From NCBI GenBank assembly GCA_964438865.1, contig CAYTMI010000006.1:124001-188000 (forward strand): a stretch of DNA of 64,000 bases, read 5' to 3'. Within the stretch, counting starts at the first letter, position 1. Each line of letters begins with the position of its first letter. Made by a program: the position numbers and the translations under genes. The notes under the pieces were generated by a model. It was not told the DNA's origin, did not search any database, and saw nothing but the letters and a program-made list of their open reading frames with translations. This document shows, one piece after another, positions 23,354 to 32,071 of the stretch. This stretch comes from G016234445 sp964438865 (GTDB taxonomy: Bacteria > Chloroflexota > Dehalococcoidia > Tepidiformales > Tepidiformaceae).

Positions 23354-24703
23354 CTACCGTGTCGCCACAAGCACTTCGTCCGCGACCGGACGAGAGCTAA
23401 GGCTGGAACTCGAATCCCGGCCATCGTACAGCCGGAGCACGGTAGCGGCGAGCTTCACGGGATCGTGCCGGTAACGATTGGCGTCGGAAACAACGTCGGC
23501 TTCGATCAGGCGAACGTGGCTGTACGCGGCGATCTGTTCCCCGTTGACAGCGACAGGGTTGGAATGCCACGCCTCCGGGAGCGGCGACGGCGGGATGTTG
23601 TTGTTCGCGACGACCGCCTGGATGACCCCCTTGAAGGTGTGGCTCTCCACTGCCGCCACGTGGTCAGCAACCGAGAAGCCGTCGGTTTCGCCGTGCTGGG
23701 TAGCGACGTTGCAGACGAACACCCGCGTGGCGGCCGTGGCCATCAACGCCTTCTGGATGCCCGGTACCAGGAGATTGGGCAGCACGCTCGTGTATAGGCT
23801 CCCCGGACCGATGACAACAAGGTCCGCTTCGAGGATGGCCCGGACGGCATCAGGGTGGGCCTCGGCGTCGGGCGGGTTGAGGAAGAGTTCGTGGATGGCA
23901 GCGCCGTGCTCGGTGATGTTGTGTTCGCCGTGGACCATCTCGTCTTCGTGGGTGCGAGCGCTGAGGGTTACGTCCTCCAGCGTCGACGGCAGGATGCTGC
24001 CGCGGACGTTGAGGATCTGGCTGGTTTCGTAGACCGCGGTTTCGAAGTTACCGGTGACTTCGGCCATCGCAACGATGAAGAGGTTGCCGAACGAGTGCCC
24101 TTCAAGGCCGGTGCCTTCCTTGAACCGGTACTGGAAGAGGCGCGACATCAGCGGTTCGGCTTCGGCCAGGGCAGCGATACACTGGCGAATGTCGCCGGGG
24201 GCAACGACGCCGAACTCCTTGCGCAGGCGCCCGGTGCTGCCGCCATCGTCGGCAACGGTGACGATCGCCGTGAGGTTGCTCGTGTGGGCCTTGAGCCCGC
24301 GAAGGAGCATGGAGAGGCCAGTCCCTCCACCGATGGCGACGATCTTGGGGCCGCGGGCAAGGATCCGGCGGCGGTAGATCGTGTCTGCCATGTCCCGGTC
24401 ACGGTCCGGGCGTACGAATGCCCAGAGCAACGATTCGTTCAGCTTCCAGATGGCCAGGCCGACCGTGGTAAGCGAGAGCGTGATGAAGAGCAGGCCCCTG
24501 GCCCACCGGGGGATGAACTGGAGGGTCAGGTAGTAAAACTCGCCCGGGAATTCGTAGACGAGGTAGGCCTCGCGAAGGACGTAGGCGATGCCGAGGCCCA
24601 TCAGGCAGATGCCAAGGAGTAGCAGGCCGAGCCAGCGCTTGATGTGCATGCCCGGATAGAGCCACTTGAAAACGCTGTGTTCGCGAATCTGCTGGATGCT
24701 CAT
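23354..24703 (-). CDS. yvcK: YvcK/CofD-family protein with N-terminal membrane domain
   Basis: The C-terminal 330 residues are YvcK-like: KIVAIGGGTGLSMLLRGLK, ADDGGSTGRLR, GDIRQCIAAL, EGHSFGNLFI and DLVVIGPGSLYTSVLPNL. YvcK binds UDP-GlcNAc in Bacillus and Listeria and helps cell-wall homeostasis and growth on gluconeogenic carbon. Here about 115 extra N-terminal residues contain two hydrophobic helices (about 23-45 and 68-90), so the domain is tethered to the membrane. A TATACT box lies 8 bases before the ATG. Heads the secG, SBP run. Confidence 0.9.
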   Translation of the reverse strand: MSIQQIREHSVFKWLYPGMHIKRWLGLLLLGICLMGLGIAYVLREAYLVYEFPGEFYYLTLQFIPRWARGLLFITLSLTTVGLAIWKLNESLLWAFVRPDRDRDMADTIYRRRILARGPKIVAIGGGTGLSMLLRGLKAHTSNLTAIVTVADDGGSTGRLRKEFGVVAPGDIRQCIAALAEAEPLMSRLFQYRFKEGTGLEGHSFGNLFIVAMAEVTGNFETAVYETSQILNVRGSILPSTLEDVTLSARTHEDEMVHGEHNITEHGAAIHELFLNPPDAEAHPDAVRAILEADLVVIGPGSLYTSVLPNLLVPGIQKALMATAATRVFVCNVATQHGETDGFSVADHVAAVESHTFKGVIQAVVANNNIPPSPLPEAWHSNPVAVNGEQIAAYSHVRLIEADVVSDANRYRHDPVKLAATVLRLYDGRDSSSSLSSRPVADEVLVATR

Positions 24704-24711
24704 TGGCGGTC

Positions 24712-24717
24712 AGTATA
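24712..24717 (-). promoter_or_regulatory. -10 box of yvcK-secG
   Basis: TATACT on the minus strand, 8 bases before the yvcK ATG; the transcript would have almost no leader. No convincing -35. Confidence 0.5.
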
Positions 24718-24755
24718 CCAGCGTCGGCTGATACCGCTATGGAACGTAAACAATT

Positions 24756-26225
24756 TCATCCAAGTTCCTGCTTCAGCAGGTCCTGGATGACCTGGGGATT
24801 GGCCCGGCCCCGGGTTTCGCGCATGGCCTGGCCGGTCAGGAACTTCACCGCCGCTTCCTTTCCCGTACGATAGTCATCGACCGCCTTCTCGTTCGCGGCG
24901 ATGACTTTGCGGACCACGCCGAGGAGTTCATCAGAGCCACTGATCTGGCCCATGCCCCCGGATTCGACGATCTCCTGCGCGGCGCGGCCGGTGGCAACCA
25001 TCTGCTCGAAGACCTCTTTGCCGACGGCGGCCGTGACCTTGCCGTCCTCCACGAGTCGAATCAGCGCGGCGAGCGAATTCGCAGCCACAGGGAAAGCGGC
25101 GATCTCCTTGCCGGTGGCGTTCGACCAGCGCCCGACTTCGCCCAGCACCCAGTTGGCAGCGAGCTTCGCGGAACGCTGCGGGTCGGGGGCAAGGGCGCGG
25201 CTGACTTCTTCGTAATAGTCGGCGCGGTCGCGGCTTTCGGTCAGGGTGGCAGCTTCGGCCTCTGACAGCCCGAGGCTTGCAAACCGGCGCCGGCGGGCAT
25301 CGGGCAGCTCCGGCAGCTTCGCCCTCTGGGTGGCCACATATTCGGGCGAAAACCGCAGAGATGGCAGGTCCGGCTCGGGGAAGTAGCGGTAGTCGTGGGC
25401 GCTTTCCTTCGAACGCTGGCTCACGGTCTCGCCACGCTCGTCGACCCAGCCGCGCGTCTGCTGGGGGATGCTCCCGCCGGCGTCGAGGATCGCGGCCTGG
25501 CGCTTCTGTTCGAAGACCAGGGCGTCGTGGACGGCGCGGAAGCTGTTCATGTTCTTGACCTCGACCTTGCTGCCCAGGGGGGTCGTGCCGCGGGGACGCA
25601 GGCTGATGTTCGCGTCGCAGCGGAAGTTGCCGTCTTCCATGTTCGCTTCGCTGACGCCGATGTAGCGAAGCACCTGGCGGAGGCGGACGAGGTATTCCCG
25701 CGCTTCGGCCGGGGTACGCATGTCCGGCTCGCTCACGATCTCCATGAGCGGGGTCCCAGAGCGGTTCACGTCGAGGAGGCTGTAGCCTTCGCCGGTCACC
25801 GCGTCCGTGCGGTGGAGGAGTCGGGCGGTGTCTTCTTCCATGTGGACGCGGGTGATCCCGATCCGCCGGGTCGCGCCTTCGACTTCGATGTCGAGCCGCC
25901 CGTCGTGGCACACGGGGAGGTCGTACTGGGAGATCTGGTAGCCCTTCATCAGGTCGGGGTAGGGGTAGTTCTTGCGGTCGAACTTGCTGGAGGGGGAGAT
26001 TTCGCAGTTGAGGGCCAGACCGGTCATGACGATGAAGGCGATGGCCTGTTCGTTGATGACGGGGAGCACGCCGGGCATGCCGAGGCAGACGGGGCAGACG
26101 TGGGTGTTCGGCTCAGCGCCGGAATAGTCGGCGTTGCAGCCGCAGAACATCTTGCTCTTCGTGACAAGCTGGCAATGCACCTCGAGACCGATGACAGTCT
26201 CGAAATCGGTGGCTACAGCGGTCAA
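24756..26225 (-). CDS. gatB: Asp/Glu-tRNA amidotransferase subunit GatB
   Basis: GatB is the kinase/amidase-coupling subunit of GatCAB, which converts Glu-tRNA(Gln) or Asp-tRNA(Asn). The 489-residue protein has EVHCQL, the zinc site MFCGC/CPVCLG (Cys28, 30, 44, 47), SKFDRKNYPYPDLMKGYQIS, and the C-terminal YqeY-like tail. I chose the TTG at 26225, which has GGAGG 6 bases upstream; a longer frame to 26252 is possible. gatA and gatC are not in the window. The gltX/tRNA-Gln pair at 35-36.6 kb fits the indirect route. Confidence 0.95.
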   Translation of the reverse strand: MTAVATDFETVIGLEVHCQLVTKSKMFCGCNADYSGAEPNTHVCPVCLGMPGVLPVINEQAIAFIVMTGLALNCEISPSSKFDRKNYPYPDLMKGYQISQYDLPVCHDGRLDIEVEGATRRIGITRVHMEEDTARLLHRTDAVTGEGYSLLDVNRSGTPLMEIVSEPDMRTPAEAREYLVRLRQVLRYIGVSEANMEDGNFRCDANISLRPRGTTPLGSKVEVKNMNSFRAVHDALVFEQKRQAAILDAGGSIPQQTRGWVDERGETVSQRSKESAHDYRYFPEPDLPSLRFSPEYVATQRAKLPELPDARRRRFASLGLSEAEAATLTESRDRADYYEEVSRALAPDPQRSAKLAANWVLGEVGRWSNATGKEIAAFPVAANSLAALIRLVEDGKVTAAVGKEVFEQMVATGRAAQEIVESGGMGQISGSDELLGVVRKVIAANEKAVDDYRTGKEAAVKFLTGQAMRETRGRANPQVIQDLLKQELG

Positions 26226-26257
26226 ACCAATCCTCCGCGTCCCGGGGGGCAAGTTCG

Positions 26258-26263
26258 AGTATA
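26258..26263 (-). promoter_or_regulatory. -10 box of gatB
   Basis: TATACT on the minus strand with a weak TTGTTC about 18 bases upstream; leaves a leader of about 25 bases carrying the GGAGG of gatB. The remaining bases 26264-26336 show nothing further. Confidence 0.45.
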
Positions 26264-26336
26264 GGCAGCGGTGAAGCTGAGGAACAATGCGCGACGCCCC
26301 TGATAGCCCAGACGCCGCGGTGCCCGGGAATGTTGC

Positions 26337-26771
26337 TTAGCGCGCCGACGACGGCGGGGAAGCGAAAACCCAACGGTCGCCGACGACGAAATTGAAGCTG
26401 GCGCCGGCGGCGATGCCGAGCATGCTCGCACCCAGGTAGTGGACCGCGGGGTCGGCGAGCAGGAAGACCGCTTCGTTGATCGCCGCCCCGACCGCGACCG
26501 CCAGGTTGAACCGGGCCAGCCGCCGCGTCCAGCCGTACGCGGCCGGCCTATGCCCGCGGTCTGACCACGTGAACACGGCGCTGAGCACGAAATTGACCTG
26601 TGCGGAGGCGACGAAGGCGATGCCGTTGCCGATGACACTCTCCATCCCCGACCGCACGAAGACGTGGAGGAGCAGCAGTTGGAGCCCCGCACAGGCGGCG
26701 CCGACCACGGCGAACCGGGCTGGCCGCGGGATGGGCGCCACATGGCGAGCGGCGATGAGCAGCGACGTCAA
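26337..26771 (-). CDS. GtrA-like membrane protein
   Basis: The 144-residue protein has four membrane helices and GtrA hallmarks: RFAVVGAACAGLQ in the first helix, FVASAQVNFVLSAVFTWSDR, and a final FNFVVGDRWVFA. GtrA proteins are thought to flip or support polyprenyl-phosphate sugars. It starts with TTG, overlapping the stop of the upstream glycosyltransferase by four bases (TTGA), so the two are translationally coupled and probably work together in surface glycosylation. Confidence 0.85.
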   Translation of the reverse strand: MTSLLIAARHVAPIPRPARFAVVGAACAGLQLLLLHVFVRSGMESVIGNGIAFVASAQVNFVLSAVFTWSDRGHRPAAYGWTRRLARFNLAVAVGAAINEAVFLLADPAVHYLGASMLGIAAGASFNFVVGDRWVFASPPSSAR

Positions 26772-29029
26772 TGCCGTGCCCCTGCGCCGCAGTCGAAGAG
26801 TGCACCGCCTGCGTTCGGGCCCTGATTGGGGGCTTGGGCGGGCGCTCCCGGCTGGCCAGGCTGCGGACGAGCCACTTGCCCGGCGGGGGGAATGCCCTGC
26901 TGTGGAGCGTTGGTCCCCGGAGCCACGGACTGGGCGGCGGCGGCTGGCTGGGCGCCCCGCCAGAGGGCGACGGGAACGGCGGTGCAGTGGGCGCTGACCC
27001 AGGCCGCATTCGCGCCCTGCTGCCCGCCTCCGGGGCCTGCCGCCGGTTGCCGCTGCACAGGGGCGTCGCCGGCAACGGGCACCCCCACGGCCGGCGCGGG
27101 ACCCGCAGGAGCCCCGGTGCCCTGGAGGAGGAAGAAGCGGACCTTCCCGGAGGCGACGGCCTGCTCCAATTCCTGGGCTGTGAGGATGGGATCGCCGCCG
27201 CTGAAGCCGCCCAGCGCCATCACCGGCTCCCCGGTCGCGAGGATGATGCTCGAACCCTGCTGGCTGCTCACGGTGGCGAGGATGAACTCGGTGTCGCCAC
27301 GGTTGGCGCTGAGATAGGCGACCAAAGGGTCGGCAGATGGGCTGACGCCGGCGCCGGCTGGCGGTCCGAAGCGGCCTCCCGCAACCGGGCCCGCGGCGGG
27401 GAGCCCCGAACTGCTCTGTCCGTCCCAGACGGTGACGGCGGCCCAGGCTGTCGGCGCTGCAAGAAGCGCGAGAAAGCCCGCAATCATGACGCCGGTAAGG
27501 ACGATGCCCGGGACCTGCCGCCGGACCAACCGGGCCGCCACGGGCGCCGCGAAAAGGAGCGCCGACGACGCCCCCGCGACGGCCAGTGCCGCAAGCAGTC
27601 GCCGGCGCCACTCGGGGTAGTCGCCGAGGATGACGAACTCGACGGCGGCCGAACCGGCGATCGCCAGGGGCAGAAGGACGGACCGCCAGTCACCGTGGCG
27701 GTACTGGCGCCAGAGAGCAGCGAACCCGGCCGCGCAGAGCGCCGCAACCGGCGGCCCCAGCATCACCAGGTAATACCGGTGGAAGAGGTTGGCGGCGCTG
27801 AAGAAGACGACGTTGGTCACGAGCCACGTGCCCCAGAGCACCAGGGCCTGGTGTTTCCGCTCGAGCGGCCATCGTGGGCGATGCTGGCCGGCGGCCGCGA
27901 CAAGCCCGATGAGCGCCAGCGGCAGAAGCCAGCTCGCCTGTCCCGCAAGTTGCTGGTTGAACAGCCTGAAGACTCCACGTTCGCCGGTTTCGCCACCTCC
28001 CGGTCCTCCAGGTCCGCCCTGGTTCGGCTGGCCCTGGGCGCCTTGAGCCGGGGGCCCCGGCTGTCCTTGAACGGCCGGCTGTTGACCCTGCGCCGGTTGT
28101 TGCGGCTGTTGACCCTGTGCCGGTTGAACGGTCGCTTGCTGGGCGTCTGGTTGGGGCGCCGGGGAAGGATTGTTTCGACCGAAAAGCCCGCGCCCCGGCA
28201 GCAGCCGCGCCAGGCCGTTGTGGTTCCACATCAGGTCGAAGACCGAGTTGTCCTGGGTGGAGCCGACGTAAGGGCGCTGGTCCGCGGGCGTCAGTTCGAC
28301 GGTGACCGCCCACGACATCGAAACCGCGACCATGACCACCAGGGCTGCGAACAGGTGCCCAAAGCGTGCCCTCCAGCCACCGGTCATCCCGAGGAAGTAC
28401 AGGGCGGCCAGCGCAGGGACGACCAGGTAGGCCTGCATCATCTTGATGTTGAACCCGACTCCGACGAGCGCCGCGCCCGCCAGCAACCAGCGCAGGCTCG
28501 CCCTCTCCGTGGCTATCGTCACCGCCCAGGCAGCGAGCAGGAGCGCGAAGACCAGGACAACGTCGGAGGTGTTGTTCCGGCTGGCGGAGACGGTCACGGG
28601 GGTGACTGCAAGGACGAGGGCAGCGGCCACTCCCGGCCAGCGGCCGAAAACCCGGGCGACAAGGTGGTAGAGGATCGCGACGGAAGCGACGGCGGCCGCC
28701 GCCTGGGGCGCGAGCAGGCTCCAGCCGTGGAACCCGAACAGCTTGCTGCTCCAGACCTGCAGCCAGAGGCCGACTGGGGGCTTGTCGACCGAGACGAAAC
28801 CGCCGGAGTCGTAGGACACGAAGTAGAAGTCGTGCCAGCTCGTGCCCATGCTCTTGGCGGCGGCGGCGTAGTAGAGGTTTGCGAAGCCTTCGCGGTTGAG
28901 CCGGAAGAACTCGAAGAAGACGCTCAGGGCGATCACCCCGGCCAGTGCGGCGTGGTGCGCGGCCAGGCGTCTCGGAATGCCAATGACCCGGACCCGGGAA
29001 AGGGTGCTGGAGGCGTTCACATTGAGCAC
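26768..29029 (-). CDS. PMT/ArnT-type membrane glycosyltransferase with Gln/Pro/Gly-rich insert
   Basis: The 753-residue protein is a GT-C enzyme using lipid-linked sugars: first-loop Asp/Glu region (FFRLNREGFANLYYAAAAKSM), VDKPPVGLWLQVWS, about ten or more helices, and the FHRYYLVMLGP segment. Between helices (about residues 285-345) lies an unusual disordered stretch rich in Gln, Pro and Gly, and the C-terminal 90 residues are similarly low in complexity (QPAAAAQSVAPG, QPGQPGAPAQAP). These look like extracytoplasmic linkers. GTG start at 29029 is uncertain. Coupled to the GtrA gene. Acceptor unknown. Confidence 0.85.
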   Translation of the reverse strand: MLNVNASSTLSRVRVIGIPRRLAAHHAALAGVIALSVFFEFFRLNREGFANLYYAAAAKSMGTSWHDFYFVSYDSGGFVSVDKPPVGLWLQVWSSKLFGFHGWSLLAPQAAAAVASVAILYHLVARVFGRWPGVAAALVLAVTPVTVSASRNNTSDVVLVFALLLAAWAVTIATERASLRWLLAGAALVGVGFNIKMMQAYLVVPALAALYFLGMTGGWRARFGHLFAALVVMVAVSMSWAVTVELTPADQRPYVGSTQDNSVFDLMWNHNGLARLLPGRGLFGRNNPSPAPQPDAQQATVQPAQGQQPQQPAQGQQPAVQGQPGPPAQGAQGQPNQGGPGGPGGGETGERGVFRLFNQQLAGQASWLLPLALIGLVAAAGQHRPRWPLERKHQALVLWGTWLVTNVVFFSAANLFHRYYLVMLGPPVAALCAAGFAALWRQYRHGDWRSVLLPLAIAGSAAVEFVILGDYPEWRRRLLAALAVAGASSALLFAAPVAARLVRRQVPGIVLTGVMIAGFLALLAAPTAWAAVTVWDGQSSSGLPAAGPVAGGRFGPPAGAGVSPSADPLVAYLSANRGDTEFILATVSSQQGSSIILATGEPVMALGGFSGGDPILTAQELEQAVASGKVRFFLLQGTGAPAGPAPAVGVPVAGDAPVQRQPAAGPGGGQQGANAAWVSAHCTAVPVALWRGAQPAAAAQSVAPGTNAPQQGIPPAGQVARPQPGQPGAPAQAPNQGPNAGGALFDCGAGARH
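28081..28126. repeat. Short direct repeat inside the Gln/Pro-rich coding insert
   Basis: Two 19-base units (28081-28099 and 28108-28126) with one mismatch and a 27-base period encode repeated QPAQGQ-type residues. Slippage would change insert length. Confidence 0.7.
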
Positions 29030-29134
29030 GCTGGGGGTCTCCGTTCGAAGGCGCGCGAGGGTGGGTCGGGCGTGCCTGTCCGGACACCATGGATCATCCG
29101 GCCGGAGAGTTGCGTTTCGAAACTGTAAAACACG

Positions 29135-30184
29135 TCAGCGCAGATGGATGTGCGGCGCCCCCGCCCGGACCCGTCCGACGCGCCAGAAGGGCTGGCGGTC
29201 ACGCGCGGCTGCGGCTTCGAACGCCCGTGCCCGCCGGGCGGCCACACCCACCAAGAGGCCGCCGGAGGTCTGCGGGTCGAACACGAGGTCCTGCGACTCC
29301 TGTGAGGCGCCGGCGGCGAAGCTGACGTTCGCTCCCACCCATTCGAGGTTGCGGCCCGCCCCGCCGGTCGTGAACCCGGCCGCGGCGCATTCGCGCGCTC
29401 CCGGGAGGAGCGGGATCGCCGCCAGATCGACTTCCGCGGCCACCCCCGAACGTTCCACCATCTCCCAGAGGTGCCCGGCGAAGCCGAACCCGGTCACGTC
29501 GGTGGCGGCATGGACGCCAGCGGCCCGGGCGATGTGCGCGGCGTGCCGGTTGAGCCGGAGCATCGACTCAGTGGCGGCCTCCAGCCAACCTGCCTCAGCG
29601 CGGCGGCTCTTCACGGCCGAGAGCACGACGCCGGTGCCGAGCGGTTTCGAGAGGTAAAGCACGTCCCCCGGGCGCAAGCCATTCTTCCTGAAGATTCGCT
29701 TCGGGTGGACGATGCCGAGCACGGACAGACCGAACTTCGGCTCTTTGTCCCAGATGGTGTGGCCCCCGGCGATCACCGCGCCGGCTTCGGCGACCTTTTG
29801 GGCGGCCCCACGAAGGATCTCGGTCTGGACCGAGGGTGGCAGCCCCTGGGGAAACGCGGCGATGTTGAGCGCCAGCAGCACTTCGCCGCCCATGGCATAG
29901 ACATCGGACATCGCGTTCGCGGCGGCGATGGCCCCGTATGTCCAGGGGTCGTCAACCACCGGGGCGAAGAAGTCGAGCGTCGCCACCACCGCCGTCGTCG
30001 CGTTGATGCGATAGACGGCAGCGTCGTCCGCGACGCCAAGCCCGACCAGGAGGTCAGGCTGGTTCGCGGGGTCCCAGAGACCGGCCAGCGGCGACAGCAC
30101 CTGCGCCAGGGCACCAGGCCCCGCCTTGGATGCTCAGCCGCCGCATTCGGTCAGGTCGGTCAGGCGAACTTCTTCGCGAGTCAT
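29135..30184 (-). CDS. selD: Selenide, water dikinase SelD, with in-frame TGA (selenocysteine) at codon 17
   Basis: SelD makes selenophosphate from selenide and ATP. From the ATG at 30184 the frame reads MTREEVRLTDLTECGG, then TGA (30134-30136), then ASKAGPGALAQVL and on through DDAAVYR, GGHTIWDKEPKFGLSVLG, DVTGFGFAGHL and DPQTSGGLL to 29135. In SelD the position read by TGA is the catalytic Cys/Sec, followed closely by the essential Lys (Lys20 here). The 349-residue total is normal, whereas a start after the TGA would lose the active site. A small hairpin lies 11 bases after the TGA. A TACGAT box sits 6 bases before the ATG, supporting this start. selA, selB and selC are not in the window. 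Confidence 0.92.
30108..30122 (-). promoter_or_regulatory. Candidate bacterial SECIS hairpin in selD
   Basis: GGGGC/GCCCU stem (one G-U pair) with a five-base CUGGU loop; the loop begins 16 bases after the selD UGA, in the range accepted for bacterial SECIS elements. The stem is short, so this is suggestive only. Confidence 0.4.
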
Positions 30185-30190
30185 GCGGCA

Positions 30191-30196
30191 ATCGTA
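30191..30196 (-). promoter_or_regulatory. Leaderless-type -10 box of selD
   Basis: Extended -10 TGC-TACGAT on the minus strand, exactly six bases before the selD ATG. It mirrors the divergent box at 30249-30254. Confidence 0.55.
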
Positions 30197-30248
30197 GCAG
30201 CCCTGCCCCGGGAGAGCCGGGCGGGGGCGGGCAACAGGGGACGGTTGC

Positions 30249-30254
30249 TACAAT
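30249..30254 (+). promoter_or_regulatory. Leaderless-type -10 box of the GGR-type gene
   Basis: Extended -10 TGC-TACAAT, exactly six bases before the ATG at 30261; no ribosome-binding site is present. Confidence 0.55.
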
Positions 30255-30260
30255 TAGCGA

Positions 30261-31412
30261 ATGCCGCGTTTCGATGTGATTGTTGTGGGGGCCGGCCCGG
30301 CGGGGACCACCGCCGCCCGCGAACTTGCCGGTTCCGGGGTCAGCGTGCTCGTGCTCGACCGCGCCCGGTTCCCCCGCTACAAGGCCTGTGGCGGCGGCAT
30401 CCCCCAGCGCACCGAACGGATGCTCCCGTTCCCCATCGACAGCGTGATCGAAGATTCCGTCCGCCACCTCGAGGTGGCCTATCGCGGCGGAATGCGGTTC
30501 CGGCGCGACTCCGGGGCCCCCTTCGCCCACATGGTGATGCGCGACCGGTTCGACGACCTCCTGCTCTCCTACGCCAAGGCGGCGGGGGCCGAGTTTCGCC
30601 CGGAAACGACGGTCCGCGCCGTGGAACAGAACGACGCCGGCATCCGCGTGATCGCGGACGGGTTCGAAGCAGAGGCCAGCTTCCTTGTCTGTGCCGACGG
30701 TGCCCATTCGCCGGCCGGGAAGATGGCCGGGCTGGGGGCGGGGATCGCCGAATGCGCGGCCTGGGAGGTGGAGGTTAGCGCCCCGGCGGCCACTCTGCGC
30801 CACTACCGGGCCACGGCGCTGATCGAACTCGGCTACCGCCCATGGGGCTACGCCTGGCTTTTCCCGAAGGCGAACAACCTCTCGATCGGCGTGGTTGTCC
30901 CCCCGGGCCAGGCGGGCCGAATGAAGGACTACGTGCGAGCCTACCTGCGGCGCCTCGGTCTCGAGAACGCGCCCGCCGAGATCGCCCGGGGACACAAGAT
31001 CCGGTTTCGCCGCGGCGGCGAGTGCATCGTCGGCGACCGCGCACTCCTGGCTGGCGATGCGGGCGGCCTGGCAGACGAATTCACCGAAGAAGGGATTGGC
31101 TACGCCGTACACTCGGGACGGCTCGCAGCCCGGAACGTCCTGCGCGCGCTCGGAGGCGGCGGCGACCTGGCCGGTTACGAACGCGACGTCGACGCCGAGA
31201 TCATGCCCGAGCTTCGGGCAGCGCGGCTGATTGGCTACATGTTCTACGGCATGCTGCGGCATGCCCCCCGCCCCTGGATGTTCGCCGCGGCACATCTCCC
31301 TCCGCTCTGGGACGCCTTTTTCGCGGTCCAGCGAGGGGAGTCGACCTATGCTCGCGAAGTCGCGCGCGTCCCGTTGCTTCCGGCCCTCGCCGCAAGAATG
31401 ATCCACGACTGA
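30261..31412 (+). CDS. Geranylgeranyl-reductase-family flavoprotein
   Basis: The 383-residue protein has an N-terminal FAD site VVGAGPAGTTAARELA, the GGR-family motif FPRYKACGGGIP (residue 37 onward), a second nucleotide motif LVCADGAHSP, and GDAGGLADEFTEEGIGYA near residue 265. Family members saturate isoprenoid chains of chlorophyll, quinones or lipids; which substrate applies here is not shown. Its stop overlaps the next gene's ATG by one base. Divergent from selD. Confidence 0.85.
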   Translation: MPRFDVIVVGAGPAGTTAARELAGSGVSVLVLDRARFPRYKACGGGIPQRTERMLPFPIDSVIEDSVRHLEVAYRGGMRFRRDSGAPFAHMVMRDRFDDLLLSYAKAAGAEFRPETTVRAVEQNDAGIRVIADGFEAEASFLVCADGAHSPAGKMAGLGAGIAECAAWEVEVSAPAATLRHYRATALIELGYRPWGYAWLFPKANNLSIGVVVPPGQAGRMKDYVRAYLRRLGLENAPAEIARGHKIRFRRGGECIVGDRALLAGDAGGLADEFTEEGIGYAVHSGRLAARNVLRALGGGGDLAGYERDVDAEIMPELRAARLIGYMFYGMLRHAPRPWMFAAAHLPPLWDAFFAVQRGESTYAREVARVPLLPALAARMIHD

Positions 31413-32071
31413 TGCCCCTCGACCCGGCGGTCATCATTCAGCGGCTGGCTGTCCTCTACGGGATGCCAGTGCATCGTCCCCACGGGGACGCGGTCGCGGA
31501 GCTCATCCTCACCGTCCTTTCGCAGAACACCGCCGACACCAACAGCGGCCGCGCCTTCACCCGGATGCTCGCGAAGTACCGGGACTGGGACGCGATCGCC
31601 TCGGCGCCGGAGGAGGACCTGGTTGAGACGATCCGGGCCGGCGGACTTGCCCAGCAGAAAGCCCCACGGATCCAGGCAATCCTCCGGGCGGTGCGGGAGC
31701 AGTCTCCCGGCTGGGACATGGGTTTCCTCCGGGAGATGCCGATGGACGAGGCGCGTGGCTGGCTGCGATCCCTGCCCGGGGTAGGCCCGAAGACGGCGGC
31801 CTGCGTCCTCCTTTTCGCCCTGGGGCGCCCGGCCATGCCCGTGGACACCCATGTGGAGCGCGTGGCCAAGCGGCTCGGGCTCATTCCTCCCGGCCTGTCG
31901 GCGGAGGAAGCCCACGACGCACTTGAGGCACTCGTCCCCCCCGCCGACTACTACCGCTTCCACATGCTGCTTATCAAGCACGGCCGCCGCGGCTGCGACG
32001 CCCGCCGACCGCGCTGCGCCGAATGCCCCCTCGCGGGTGACTGCCCGGCCGCCTCAACCTGGCCTCAGTAG
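31412..32071 (+). CDS. nth: Endonuclease III
   Basis: A DNA glycosylase/AP lyase that removes oxidised pyrimidines. The 219-residue protein has LILTVLSQNTADTNSGRAF, helix-hairpin-helix LPGVGPKTAACVLLFALG with the catalytic Lys, Asp in VDTHVERV, and the iron-sulphur loop CDARRPRCAECPLAGDC (C-x6-C-x2-C-x5-C). ATG at 31412 overlaps the upstream stop by one base; the 3' end overlaps the convergent membrane protein gene by 7 bases. Confidence 0.95.
   Translation: MPLDPAVIIQRLAVLYGMPVHRPHGDAVAELILTVLSQNTADTNSGRAFTRMLAKYRDWDAIASAPEEDLVETIRAGGLAQQKAPRIQAILRAVREQSPGWDMGFLREMPMDEARGWLRSLPGVGPKTAACVLLFALGRPAMPVDTHVERVAKRLGLIPPGLSAEEAHDALEALVPPADYYRFHMLLIKHGRRGCDARRPRCAECPLAGDCPAASTWPQ

Noticed and set aside
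28070..28130. Possible CRISPR-like repeat
   Set aside because: Only two units, in coding phase, encoding Gln/Pro residues; no spacers or cas genes.
26771..29128. Long plus-strand open frame antisense to the PMT-type glycosyltransferase
   Set aside because: Composition artefact; rich in Arg/Gly/Pro with no domain.
29135..30184. selD as a pseudogene with a nonsense codon
   Set aside because: The rest of the gene is intact and the TGA is at the exact position where SelD carries Cys or Sec.
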